In this document: one piece after another, positions 1 through 5,396 of the stretch | Layout: each line of letters begins with the position of its first letter | Numbering within the stretch: position 1 is the first letter of the stretch | NCBI GenBank assembly: GCA_007130025.1 | Contig: SLTF01000139.1 | Coordinates: 1 to 6,390 of the forward strand | Length of the DNA: 6,390 bases | Source: Spirochaetales bacterium | Lineage (GTDB): Bacteria > Spirochaetota > Spirochaetia > DSM-27196 > PWMO01 | Direction of reading: 5' to 3' | The notes under the pieces: generated by a model | Told to the model about the DNA's origin: nothing | Databases searched by the model: none | The model's input: the letters and a program-made list of their open reading frames with translations, nothing else | Translations under genes and position numbers: made by a program

Positions 1-308
1 TCGTGAAAACAGAAGAACGGTACGTCGAGCTTCTCGAGGATCTCGAAGCAGGCTCGCATTCGTGCCGCCGCCTGTGCCATTGGATCGGTGATCGAGAGCC
101 AGGGGCGAAGGTTGGTTGCAACGCCAAAGGGATCACCGCCGGTGCCGGTAAGCGTGTGCCAGTAGGCAACCGAGAAGCGCAGATGCTCCTCCATGGTCCT
201 GTTGCCCACCTTCTTCTGCGGCTGGTAGTACTTGAACGCCAGCGGATTACGGGATCCGGGCCCCTCGTAGGGGATTTTCGGGATTTCGGGAAAAAACTCA
301 TTCAGCAT
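1..308 (-). CDS. xylA: Xylose isomerase, class II, N-terminal part (runs off the left edge)
   Basis: The first 102 codons read on the minus strand from the ATG at 308-306 with no stop before the edge. Xylose isomerase is a cytoplasmic, metal-dependent enzyme that converts D-xylose to D-xylulose, the entry step to the pentose phosphate pathway. The visible part carries family landmarks: NPLAFKYY (about residues 21-28), EEHLRFSVAYWHTLTGTGGD (about 40-59), DPFG and RPW, ending in FCFH, where His102 corresponds to the catalytic-base histidine of the FCFHD motif. The extended N-terminus (FFPEIPKIPYEGP) before this block is typical of the longer class II enzymes. A GGAGG Shine-Dalgarno at 315-319, six bases before the ATG, supports the start. 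The gene has its own promoter and is separated from fabV by a terminator. About three quarters of the expected protein of roughly 440 residues lies outside the window. Identification is from motif recognition and is very secure. Confidence 0.95.
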   Translation of the reverse strand, partial: MLNEFFPEIPKIPYEGPGSRNPLAFKYYQPQKKVGNRTMEEHLRFSVAYWHTLTGTGGDPFGVATNLRPWLSITDPMAQAAARMRACFEILEKLDVPFFCFH

Positions 309-331
309 GATTGGCCTCCGTGTGTGGGACC

Positions 332-360
332 ATCATACACCCGGTTGGACCGGTACGCAA
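332..360 (-). promoter_or_regulatory. Predicted sigma-70-type promoter of xylA
   Basis: On the minus strand the -35 hexamer is TTGCGT (complement of 355-360) and the -10 is TATGAT (complement of 332-337), with a 17-bp spacer. The -10 matches five of six consensus bases. Transcription would begin near position 325, giving a leader of only about 17 bases that already contains the SD. The sequence just upstream of the -35 is A/T-rich and overlaps the palindrome at 364-388. The promoter is predicted from sequence alone. Confidence 0.7.
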
Positions 361-363
361 GGA

Positions 364-388
364 ACTTTTTAAAACGGGTTTATAAAGT
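364..388. promoter_or_regulatory. 25-bp imperfect palindrome, candidate operator of xylA
   Basis: Reading out from the central G at 376, 10 of 12 base pairs are complementary; the mismatches are 369/383 and 374/378. The left arm is ACTTTTTAAAAC and the right arm is GGGTTTATAAAGT. The palindrome ends three bases upstream of the predicted -35 of xylA, so its centre is about 51 bases before the predicted start of transcription. An A/T-rich palindrome with a C/G core resembles binding sites of sugar regulators of the LacI or ROK (XylR) type, but the binding protein is not in the window. An AT-rich UP element is an alternative reading. Confidence 0.5.
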
Positions 389-400
389 GAGTGTTCCAAA

Positions 401-422
401 GCCTGTGCATTTCTGCACAGGC
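401..422 (-). terminator. Hairpin terminator after fabV
   Basis: GCCTGTGCA (401-409) pairs perfectly with TGCACAGGC (414-422), giving a 9-bp stem with a 4-base loop. On the minus strand the stem begins 15 bases after the fabV stop and is followed by TTTGG, so the U-tract is only three bases long. Stem strength and placement favour a terminator that isolates fabV from xylA; the weak U-tract suggests it may be leaky or helped by Rho. Confidence 0.7.
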
Positions 423-437
423 CTCGGTCGCGTACGG

Positions 438-1595
438 TTACTCTGCGTCGTAGTCGATCTGCGGAAAGCCGAAGCCGTGAATCTGAAGGAACTCGGTGCG
501 GTAGCCTTCGAGATCGGCGAGTTGCTCCACGTTTTCCTGCGTCACCGTGGGCCAGATCCGGTCCACCTCTGCTTGTACGTCGTCGCGCATTTCCCAGTCG
601 TCCAGGCGGATGCGCTGCTGCTTGTCCAGCTCAGGGGCGGACCCGGTGTAGAGGCGGTCTGCGTAGAGGCGGTAGATCTGCTCGATGCAGCCCTCGTGAA
701 GGCCCTTCGCCTTCATCACCCGGTAGAGGATACCGAGGTAGAGCGGCACCACGGGAATGACCGCGCTGGCTCGCGTGACGAGAGCCTTATTGACCGAGAC
801 CCACGCGTGACCGCCAATCTTCTGCAGCTGTTCGTCCAGATCTCGGGCGGTCTGCTCGAGATGATCCTTGGCACGACCAATGGTTCCCTCACGGTAGACG
901 GGCCGCGTCAGCTCAGGACCGATGTACGAGTAGGCTACCGTGATCGCGCCTTCGGCGAGAACGCCGGCGGCGGAGAGTTTGTCAATCCAGAGCTTCCAGT
1001 CCTCGCCACCCATCACCTTTACGGTAGCCGCCGCTTCCTCTTCGGTTGCGGGCTCGATGACGGCTTCGGAGATGGTGCTGGTGATCGGGTCAACCGTGGC
1101 GGCACGATAGGTACTGCCCAGCGGTTTGAGTACCGAGCGATACTGCACTCCGGTGTCAGGGTCAGGGCGAATGCCGGACGCCAGACTGTAGATCACCAGA
1201 TCCACGCTCCCAAACATTTCCTTGATCGCCTCGACCGTCTGCGCCTTGATTTCGTGCGAGAACGCGTCACCAATGATGGTCCTGGTAGGAAGCCCCGCTT
1301 CGCGCGCAGCGGCATCAAAGGCTTCCACGGCGTACCAGCCGGATGAACCGCTGCGCTTCTCGCTGGGTTCTCGCTCGAAGGCGACGCAGATCGTACCGGC
1401 ACCGCACCCAAAGGCGGACACAATGCGGCTCGCGAGGCCGTAGCCTGCGGATCCGCCAATCACCAGAACCCGCTTGGGACCGGGAACGGGACCTTTACTT
1501 CGGACGTAATCAATCTGTTCCTGTACGTGCAGCTCGCATCCTTTGGGATGGGCGTTCATGCAGATACTGTTTCGAATCATCGGTATGATGGACAT
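438..1595 (-). CDS. fabV: FabV/TER-type trans-2-enoyl-ACP/CoA reductase
   Basis: This 385-residue protein belongs to the FabV/TER family, which reduces the trans-2 double bond of enoyl-CoA or enoyl-ACP with NAD(P)H, in fatty acid elongation or in fermentative butyryl-CoA formation. Seen in sequence: the N-terminal family block IRNSICMNAHPKGC (7-20), the nucleotide-binding loop GGSAGYG (47-53), FEREPSEKRSGSSGWY (73-88), DAFS (110-113), YSLAS (136-140) and the active-site signature Tyr234-x8-Lys243 in PVYREGTIGRAK. Glu74 after the second strand is the kind of acidic residue that favours NADH over NADPH in this family. The C-terminal block HGFGFPQIDYDAE resembles family members. The start is set at the second ATG, because GGAGG lies eight bases before it and the protein then begins as homologues do; an ATG five codons earlier overlaps that SD. 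The gene has its own promoter and terminator, so it is probably monocistronic. Whether it serves lipid synthesis or fermentation cannot be decided from sequence. Confidence 0.95.
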   Translation of the reverse strand: MSIIPMIRNSICMNAHPKGCELHVQEQIDYVRSKGPVPGPKRVLVIGGSAGYGLASRIVSAFGCGAGTICVAFEREPSEKRSGSSGWYAVEAFDAAAREAGLPTRTIIGDAFSHEIKAQTVEAIKEMFGSVDLVIYSLASGIRPDPDTGVQYRSVLKPLGSTYRAATVDPITSTISEAVIEPATEEEAAATVKVMGGEDWKLWIDKLSAAGVLAEGAITVAYSYIGPELTRPVYREGTIGRAKDHLEQTARDLDEQLQKIGGHAWVSVNKALVTRASAVIPVVPLYLGILYRVMKAKGLHEGCIEQIYRLYADRLYTGSAPELDKQQRIRLDDWEMRDDVQAEVDRIWPTVTQENVEQLADLEGYRTEFLQIHGFGFPQIDYDAE

Positions 1596-1603
1596 GTCGG
1601 TTT

Positions 1604-1608
1604 CCTCC
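1604..1608 (-). promoter_or_regulatory. Shine-Dalgarno that decides the fabV start
   Basis: GGAGG on the minus strand lies eight bases before the ATG at 1595-1593. The upstream in-frame ATG (1610-1608) overlaps this SD and has no good SD of its own, so translation most likely starts at 1595. Confidence 0.75.
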
Positions 1609-1643
1609 ATGGAGCCCGCATCAGCGGACCCGTTGCGCGCTAA

Positions 1644-1672
1644 ACCCTACCGCAGCGGACGGAAAATGGCAA
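1644..1672 (-). promoter_or_regulatory. Predicted sigma-70-type promoter of fabV
   Basis: On the minus strand TTGCCA (complement of 1667-1672; five of six consensus bases) is followed after 17 bp by TAGGGT (complement of 1644-1649), which keeps the key T-A...T positions of a -10. The start of transcription would fall near 1637, about 40 bases before the ATG. The placement in the 171-bp gap between pit and fabV supports independent transcription of fabV. Confidence 0.55.
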
Positions 1673-1719
1673 GGCAAACCCCGCCGGCGCGAATCGACTG
1701 CCAACGGGGAGGCAGGGCG

Positions 1720-1754
1720 CCGGGGCGCAGCATTTTCTGGTTCACCGGCCCCGG
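1720..1754. repeat. GC-rich inverted repeat downstream of pit
   Basis: CCGGGGC (1720-1726) and GCCCCGG (1748-1754) are exact inverted copies separated by 21 bases, starting 12 bases after the pit stop codon. The repeat could form a stem in the pit mRNA 3' end. No T-run follows it on the minus strand, so it is not a standard intrinsic terminator. The long loop and short stem make it weak evidence for any function. Confidence 0.3.
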
Positions 1755-1766
1755 AAAACGTGGAGA

Positions 1767-2816
1767 TTACTGGTAGACGGTCTGCATGAAGACGTTCTGC
1801 ATGAAGAAGAGCGCCACGTACGACAGAAGCGCCGCGGAGGTGGGCGTCGCCGCCCAACCGAGCACGATGTTGCGAAGCAGTTTCAGATTGAGATTTCGCC
1901 CACCCTTGGCGAGGCTGATACCGATGATGGATCCCACCGCCGCCTGCGACTGGGAGACCGGGACGAGGGGGAACGACGGCAATCCCATCGATTCCATCCA
2001 GAGCTTCAGCCCTTCGGAGGCGAAGAGAAACAGTACCGTGGCGGTAGAGACGGTCACCACGATGGCCGTGACCGGCGACAGTTTGTAAAGGTTTGACCCG
2101 ATGGTCATCATTACCTTCTTGGAGTAGGTCGCAACCCCAACCGCGGTTGCGAGCCCTCCGATGAGGAACAGCTGCTGCGTCCCGGTGATGATCACCCCAA
2201 ACACGTTCAGGTCAACAAAGGGCGACGCCGGAACAAACACACCGACCACGTTGGCCATGTTGTTGGCGCCCAGACTGTAGGCGCCGAACACGCCGGCCAG
2301 AATGAGCGCCACGCGGGTGTACTTGTCAAGACGGATGAGATGAATGTTCATCCGCTCGAGGATAAACTTCACCACAAAAAACAGAATGAAGGCGATTCCG
2401 GCTCCCAGGATCGGTCCGTAAATCCAGGTGCCCACGATGCGGGTGAGCGCGGTGCGATCGGTGGGGTTGCCCGTGAAGAGGTTCCAGCCGATGATGGCGC
2501 CAACGACTGCCTGTGTGGTTGATACCGGCAGCCCGGCCCGCGTCATCCACAGGACGGTAGTTGCCGCCGACGCGGAGACCACAAAGGAACCGGCCAGGGC
2601 ATTCACCGCCCCCAGCGCACCAAGCCCCTTCGCCGCGCCGGCACCGCTGATCACCGCGCCAACCGTGATAAAAACGGCACAGATGACGGCGGCAGTGCGA
2701 AACGGAATCATCCGGGTACCAACCGCCGTTCCAAAGATATTGGCCGCGTCGTTTGCGCCGAGCGACCATCCCATGTAGAGTCCACTGGAAAGAAAGAGCA
2801 CTCCTGCTACTTCCAT
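1767..2816 (-). CDS. pit: Pit-family inorganic phosphate permease
   Basis: This 349-residue integral membrane protein belongs to the PiT family (PHO4 domain), low-affinity symporters that import inorganic phosphate, usually as metal-phosphate with H+ or Na+. The inverted-repeat architecture is directly visible. The first half carries GANDAANIFGTAVGTRMI (20-37) and PVSTTQAVVGAIIG (97-110); the second half repeats them as GANNMANVVGVFV (183-195) and PVSQSQAAVGSIIG (286-299). Many hydrophobic stretches alternate with short loops, consistent with about ten membrane spans. The length is close to short bacterial Pit proteins and lacks the large central cytoplasmic loop of E. coli PitA. The ATG lies 11 bp after the stop of the PhoU-like gene and has only a weak GGGG-type SD, so translation is probably coupled. 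Substrate could also include sulfate, as reported for some Pit homologues, but the accessory gene argues for phosphate. Confidence 0.92.
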   Translation of the reverse strand: MEVAGVLFLSSGLYMGWSLGANDAANIFGTAVGTRMIPFRTAAVICAVFITVGAVISGAGAAKGLGALGAVNALAGSFVVSASAATTVLWMTRAGLPVSTTQAVVGAIIGWNLFTGNPTDRTALTRIVGTWIYGPILGAGIAFILFFVVKFILERMNIHLIRLDKYTRVALILAGVFGAYSLGANNMANVVGVFVPASPFVDLNVFGVIITGTQQLFLIGGLATAVGVATYSKKVMMTIGSNLYKLSPVTAIVVTVSTATVLFLFASEGLKLWMESMGLPSFPLVPVSQSQAAVGSIIGISLAKGGRNLNLKLLRNIVLGWAATPTSAALLSYVALFFMQNVFMQTVYQ

Positions 2817-2827
2817 GCCCGACCCCG

Positions 2828-3502
2828 TTACAGGTTCCGCTTGATCGCGTAGACCGCGAGCCGCTCGGCCACTTCTTCGGCTTCGTCGGCGATCAGCGAA
2901 ATCCGCTCGGCGAAGTAACGCATGTGTACCCGCTTGCTGAAGAGCGTGATCTCTTCGGTTGCAAACGCCTTGCGCTTCAGGCGCTCTTCAATCTCGTCGG
3001 CCTCGTGTTCCCAGAAGTGTACCTTGTCGAGATGTTCGGTCACCCGGTAGACCTCGCGGAAGAACGCCCGAACGGCCAGGGTCAGCTCCAGCACCGCCTT
3101 GACTACCGACTCGGTCAGCTCTCGAAAGTCATCGCGGAGGAAGGGCAGAATCTCCGGCTTCTCGATGCTGAAGTGGGTGGTGACGTGCTTGGACACGTCG
3201 AGAACGTTGTCCAGCGTTTCCAGCAGACCCAGAACGTCGCCCCGGGAATCGGGAATGAGCATCTCGGCGTAGAGCCGGTGCTTGATCTGGCGGCGAAGGG
3301 TGTCCGCTTCGTGCTCGACGGTATCGATCTCAGCGCTCTTCTTCTCAAAGTCCTCCATCCGGTCTTCCAGATAGCGCTTGATGGCCTCCTCAAGGAGGAG
3401 GGCGCCCTGGTCGATCAGGCTGAAATACCGATCCATCTCAAGCTGGAGCTGTTTTGTTCTGGAGGTAAAGAGTCCCCCTGATCCTTCCGATCGCTGCTTC
3501 AC
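2828..3502 (-). CDS. PhoU-like (DUF47) Pit accessory protein
   Basis: This is a 224-residue, almost entirely helical cytoplasmic protein of the DUF47/PhoU-like family, commonly encoded directly before pit and thought to regulate or assist Pit transport. The PhoU-type acidic metal-binding motif (ExxxD) appears twice, as EHEAD at about 63-67 and again at 165-169, giving two three-helix-like halves. PDSRGDVLGLLETLDNVLD (84-102) is a further block typical of the family. I place the start at GTG 3502-3500, because AGGAG lies six bases before it. The next possible start upstream, an in-frame ATG at 3592, would add about 30 residues of non-family sequence, cross the predicted -10 and lacks an SD. 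The gene leads a two-gene operon with pit 11 bp downstream and has a promoter at 3578-3607 resembling that of the SDR gene. Its exact mechanism is unknown; some DUF47 proteins also affect antibiotic tolerance through phosphate physiology. Confidence 0.88.
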   Translation of the reverse strand: MKQRSEGSGGLFTSRTKQLQLEMDRYFSLIDQGALLLEEAIKRYLEDRMEDFEKKSAEIDTVEHEADTLRRQIKHRLYAEMLIPDSRGDVLGLLETLDNVLDVSKHVTTHFSIEKPEILPFLRDDFRELTESVVKAVLELTLAVRAFFREVYRVTEHLDKVHFWEHEADEIEERLKRKAFATEEITLFSKRVHMRYFAERISLIADEAEEVAERLAVYAIKRNL

Positions 3503-3508
3503 GCTGTT

Positions 3509-3513
3509 CTCCT
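3509..3513 (-). promoter_or_regulatory. Shine-Dalgarno that decides the GTG start of the PhoU-like gene
   Basis: On the minus strand AGGAG, within AAAGGAG, lies six bases before GTG 3502-3500. This is the best SD in the region and supports a non-ATG start, shortening the gene relative to the ATG at 3592. Confidence 0.75.
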
Positions 3514-3577
3514 TTCTGACTTCCGGGACAGATGATGGCCTCAAAATGCTACTGCCCGCCTGTGTGTATTTCTCGGC

Positions 3578-3607
3578 AGGATACCCGAACACGGCATGGG
3601 CTGTCCA
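3578..3607 (-). promoter_or_regulatory. Predicted promoter of the PhoU-like/pit operon
   Basis: On the minus strand TGGACA (complement of 3602-3607) is followed after 18 bp by TATCCT (complement of 3578-3583). The predicted start of transcription is near 3571, leaving about 69 bases of leader before the GTG. Its -35 lies inside the 17-bp element also found at the SDR promoter, with the same 18-bp spacing. No convincing Pho box was found. The rest of the 165-bp gap (3503-3667) shows no gene. Confidence 0.5.
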
Positions 3608-3618
3608 ATAAAACCTCT
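3602..3618 (-). repeat. Shared 17-bp promoter element, copy 1 (Pit operon)
   Basis: On the minus strand this reads AGAGGTTTTATTGGACA. It matches the copy at 4441-4457 in 16 of 17 bases and covers the -35 hexamer and the T-rich sequence just upstream. Identity does not extend into the flanks. Confidence 0.6.
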
Positions 3619-3667
3619 TGATTCAACTCATCAGGTAATTTTTGCCGGCACCGACTACCGGTTCACC

Positions 3668-4399
3668 CTACTGTCGCAAATTGCTGCTGGTGTAAAGTCG
3701 GTGAATCGTCTTGTCCGTGTTGGGCGCCGAACCCACGTAGAGACTCGTGATGTAGTCACCCACTTCCTCAGCGGAGAGCCAGTCATCCACCACTTCGGTG
3801 CGGCGGTCGCGCGTCTTCACGGGATTGTACACCATCAGCGAATGAATTCGGATGTCGGTGCCGCGCGCCTCCTGTTTCAATACCCGTGCGGTCATCAGCT
3901 GCGCGGCGGCGGCAATGGACACTGCTCCCGTCTCCGGGGCAATCAACTCCGCGGCACCACCGTTGATCATCACGTAGACGCCCTGATGGCGTTCGTGCAT
4001 CAGAGACACCAGGGTTCGAACGCAGATGAAGTGGGTCTTGAGGTTATCGTTGATGACCTGGTCCCAGTGCTCCACCGGCATATTGTGCAGGCTGTAGCCG
4101 TAGTACCAACCACCAAGACAGGCAACGCCCAGATCCACCCGGCCGAACCGATCCACCAGTTCCGCCCGGAAGCCCATCATCGATTCGAGGTTTCCAACGT
4201 CGGCGGCCATGCATACCAACCGGCCGCCGGAATTGTCCGCGACGTCCCGCACGTACTCCTCGAGCCGCAGACGCTTCTCGTCATTTCGGTAGGGAACCAC
4301 CACCGTGGCCCCATCGCGAACCAGCGCCCGCACCACTCCTTCGCCCACGCTGCCCGTGCCGCCGGCAACAACGACGATGCAATCTTTCAGTCGTTCCAT
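3668..4399 (-). CDS. SDR-fold protein lacking the catalytic Ser-Tyr-Lys
   Basis: This 243-residue protein has the short-chain dehydrogenase/reductase Rossmann fold. The cofactor-binding motif TGxxxGxG is present as TGSVGEG (15-21), Asp67 in AADVGN fits the adenine-contacting Asp, and Asn119 in NDNLKTHF fits the structural or catalytic Asn. The NNAG motif is altered to CLGG (94-97). At the active site the usual Ser...Tyr-x3-Lys is missing: by alignment, Ala149 stands for Ser, Ile162 for Tyr and Ala166 for Lys, within the segment VSIAAAAQL. Normal SDR hydride-transfer chemistry is therefore unlikely, and a nucleotide-sensing, scaffold or otherwise repurposed role is possible. The frame is intact from end to end, so this is not an obvious pseudogene. 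The start is the ATG at 4399-4397 with a GGGGG SD-like run. An extension to an ATG at 4498 would run through the lysR start and the promoters. It is divergent from lysR, which may control it. The specific function is not recognised. Confidence 0.85.
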   Translation of the reverse strand: MERLKDCIVVVAGGTGSVGEGVVRALVRDGATVVVPYRNDEKRLRLEEYVRDVADNSGGRLVCMAADVGNLESMMGFRAELVDRFGRVDLGVACLGGWYYGYSLHNMPVEHWDQVINDNLKTHFICVRTLVSLMHERHQGVYVMINGGAAELIAPETGAVSIAAAAQLMTARVLKQEARGTDIRIHSLMVYNPVKTRDRRTEVVDDWLSAEEVGDYITSLYVGSAPNTDKTIHRLYTSSNLRQ

Positions 4400-4416
4400 G
4401 ATTGTGCCCCCAGTCC

Positions 4417-4446
4417 AGCGTAAGGTGCCTCCCCTTGTAGTGTCAA
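4417..4446 (-). promoter_or_regulatory. Predicted promoter of the SDR gene
   Basis: On the minus strand there is a perfect TTGACA (complement of 4441-4446) followed after 18 bp by TACGCT (complement of 4417-4422), a weak -10 keeping T-A...T. The predicted transcript starts near 4410, only about 11 bases before the ATG. It overlaps the lysR promoter on the opposite strand. A good -35 with a poor -10 would fit a promoter that needs an activator, for instance the divergent LysR protein. Confidence 0.5.
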
Positions 4447-4464
4447 ATAAAACCTCTGTATACT
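4435..4464 (+). promoter_or_regulatory. Predicted promoter of the lysR-type gene
   Basis: TTGTAG (4435-4440) is followed after 18 bp by TATACT (4459-4464), which matches five of six -10 consensus bases. The start of transcription would be near 4471, about 14 bases before the ATG. The -35 abuts the TTGACA of the opposing SDR promoter, so the two promoters probably exclude each other. Autorepression by the LysR protein is the usual arrangement. Confidence 0.55.
4441..4457 (-). repeat. Shared 17-bp promoter element, copy 2 (SDR gene)
   Basis: On the minus strand this reads AGAGGTTTTATTTGACA. It differs from copy 1 at 3602-3618 by one base, inside the -35 hexamer, and has the same position relative to its predicted promoter. 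Confidence 0.6.
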
Positions 4465-4484
4465 GTTGGAACGAGATTTTAATC

Positions 4485-5396
4485 ATGGATGTTGTCAAGT
4501 TTCGCGCATTCTACACCGTCGCCACGCTGAAGAACATCAGCAAGGCCGCCGAACAGCTCTATTACACCCAACCCGCGGTGAGCGCGCAGATCCGCGAGCT
4601 CGAGAACACCTACGGAGCGAGGCTCTTCCGCCGCGCCGGGCAGCATCTGGAACTCACCGACGCCGGAGAACAGCTCTTCCCCTTTGCCGAGCAACTGCTT
4701 GCGATGTTTGACCAGTCACTGAACGTGGTGCACAACGCGGTCGAAATGCACAATCGGATGATTCGTGTGGGCGCGAGCAGTCTTCCGGGCATCCATCTGG
4801 TTCCCGAGCTCATCGCGGAATTCCGTGACAGCGGCATCAAGTGCGGCTTTACGCTGGAGATCGCGAGCTCGGGCCGAATCGAGCAAATGCTGGCGTCGAA
4901 TGAGATCGACATTGCGATCCTCGGCAGGGCAACCAAGCCCAAGCGGCGCTCCCGGTTCACCGAGGTTCTTCTCTTTCGCGACCCCATGGTCGCAGTGGTT
5001 TCAAACAAGCACCCATTTGCAGGCCGCCCGGCCATCGAGATTGCAGAGCTTTCCGAGCAGCCGCTGATCCTTCCGTCGCGCGACCTGTTGACCCGCAAGG
5101 CGGTGGAAGAGCGGCTTCGATCGCTCGGCCTGGTGTTCAACCTGGCGTTTGAAATGGCAAACCCCGAGGCGATCAAGCGCATGGTCATGCACGGTCTCGG
5201 GGTGAGCATCCTCTGCGAGTCGATGGTCAGGACTGAGACGGCGAGCGGATGGCTCACCCGGGTGCCGGTGTCGGGACTCAACCTGCACCGGAAGATCTGG
5301 CTCTCCCATCCAGAGGGAGAGCCGGTCACCCCGGTGCTGCAGAGTTTTATTGACTTCGTGGTCTCACGCTTTCGAAGCGAAGAACCCGTCGAGTAG
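4485..5396 (+). CDS. LysR-type transcriptional regulator
   Basis: This is a 303-residue DNA-binding regulator with the standard LysR length and layout. The N-terminal winged helix-turn-helix (about 1-60) contains FYTVATLKNISKAAEQLYYT followed by QPAVSAQIRELE, the recognition-helix region, then GARLFRR and LTDAGEQLF. A linker helix follows (about 64-90). The C-terminal effector domain starts near residue 92 with IRVGASSLPGIHLVPELIAEF, resembling the substrate-binding domains of CysB- or CysL-like members. The ligand cannot be read from sequence. The start at ATG 4485 gives the canonical family N-terminus; an in-frame ATG at 4305 would add about 60 residues antisense to the SDR gene. The SD is weak (GGA at 4468-4470, rather far). 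The gene is divergent from the SDR gene, its most likely target, and probably represses its own promoter. Its 3' end overlaps the polyphosphatase gene by 33 bp on the opposite strand. Confidence 0.93.
   Translation: MDVVKFRAFYTVATLKNISKAAEQLYYTQPAVSAQIRELENTYGARLFRRAGQHLELTDAGEQLFPFAEQLLAMFDQSLNVVHNAVEMHNRMIRVGASSLPGIHLVPELIAEFRDSGIKCGFTLEIASSGRIEQMLASNEIDIAILGRATKPKRRSRFTEVLLFRDPMVAVVSNKHPFAGRPAIEIAELSEQPLILPSRDLLTRKAVEERLRSLGLVFNLAFEMANPEAIKRMVMHGLGVSILCESMVRTETASGWLTRVPVSGLNLHRKIWLSHPEGEPVTPVLQSFIDFVVSRFRSEEPVE

Noticed and set aside
3..1346. Long plus-strand open frame of 447 codons
   Set aside because: It is antisense to xylA and fabV, both with clear family motifs. Its translation is rich in Arg, Val and Leu with no recognisable domain, and it has no SD or promoter. 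It is a by-product of G+C-rich codon use.
1720..1754. GC-rich hairpin after pit as an intrinsic terminator
   Set aside because: The stem is only 7 bp, the loop is 21 bases and no T-run follows, so it is listed only as an inverted repeat.
2753..3481. Plus-strand open frame of 242 codons opposite the PhoU-like gene
   Set aside because: It is antisense to a gene with two EHEAD motifs and operon structure, and shows no domain or SD of its own.
3627..3634. CTGATGAG on the minus strand, resembling the hammerhead ribozyme core
   Set aside because: No matching GAAA segment and no plausible three-stem arrangement follow; an 8-base match is expected by chance.
3596..4423. Plus-strand open frame of 275 codons opposite the SDR gene
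   Set aside because: The sequence is His- and Val-rich with no domain and lies antisense to a gene with a clear Rossmann motif. The SDR frame carries the family signal.
4305..4484. N-terminal extension of the LysR protein to an ATG at 4305
   Set aside because: It would add about 60 residues antisense to the SDR gene. The family N-terminus begins exactly at the Met at 4485.
4400..4498. N-terminal extension of the SDR protein to an ATG at 4498
   Set aside because: The added 33 residues are not SDR-like and would run across both predicted promoters and the lysR start codon.
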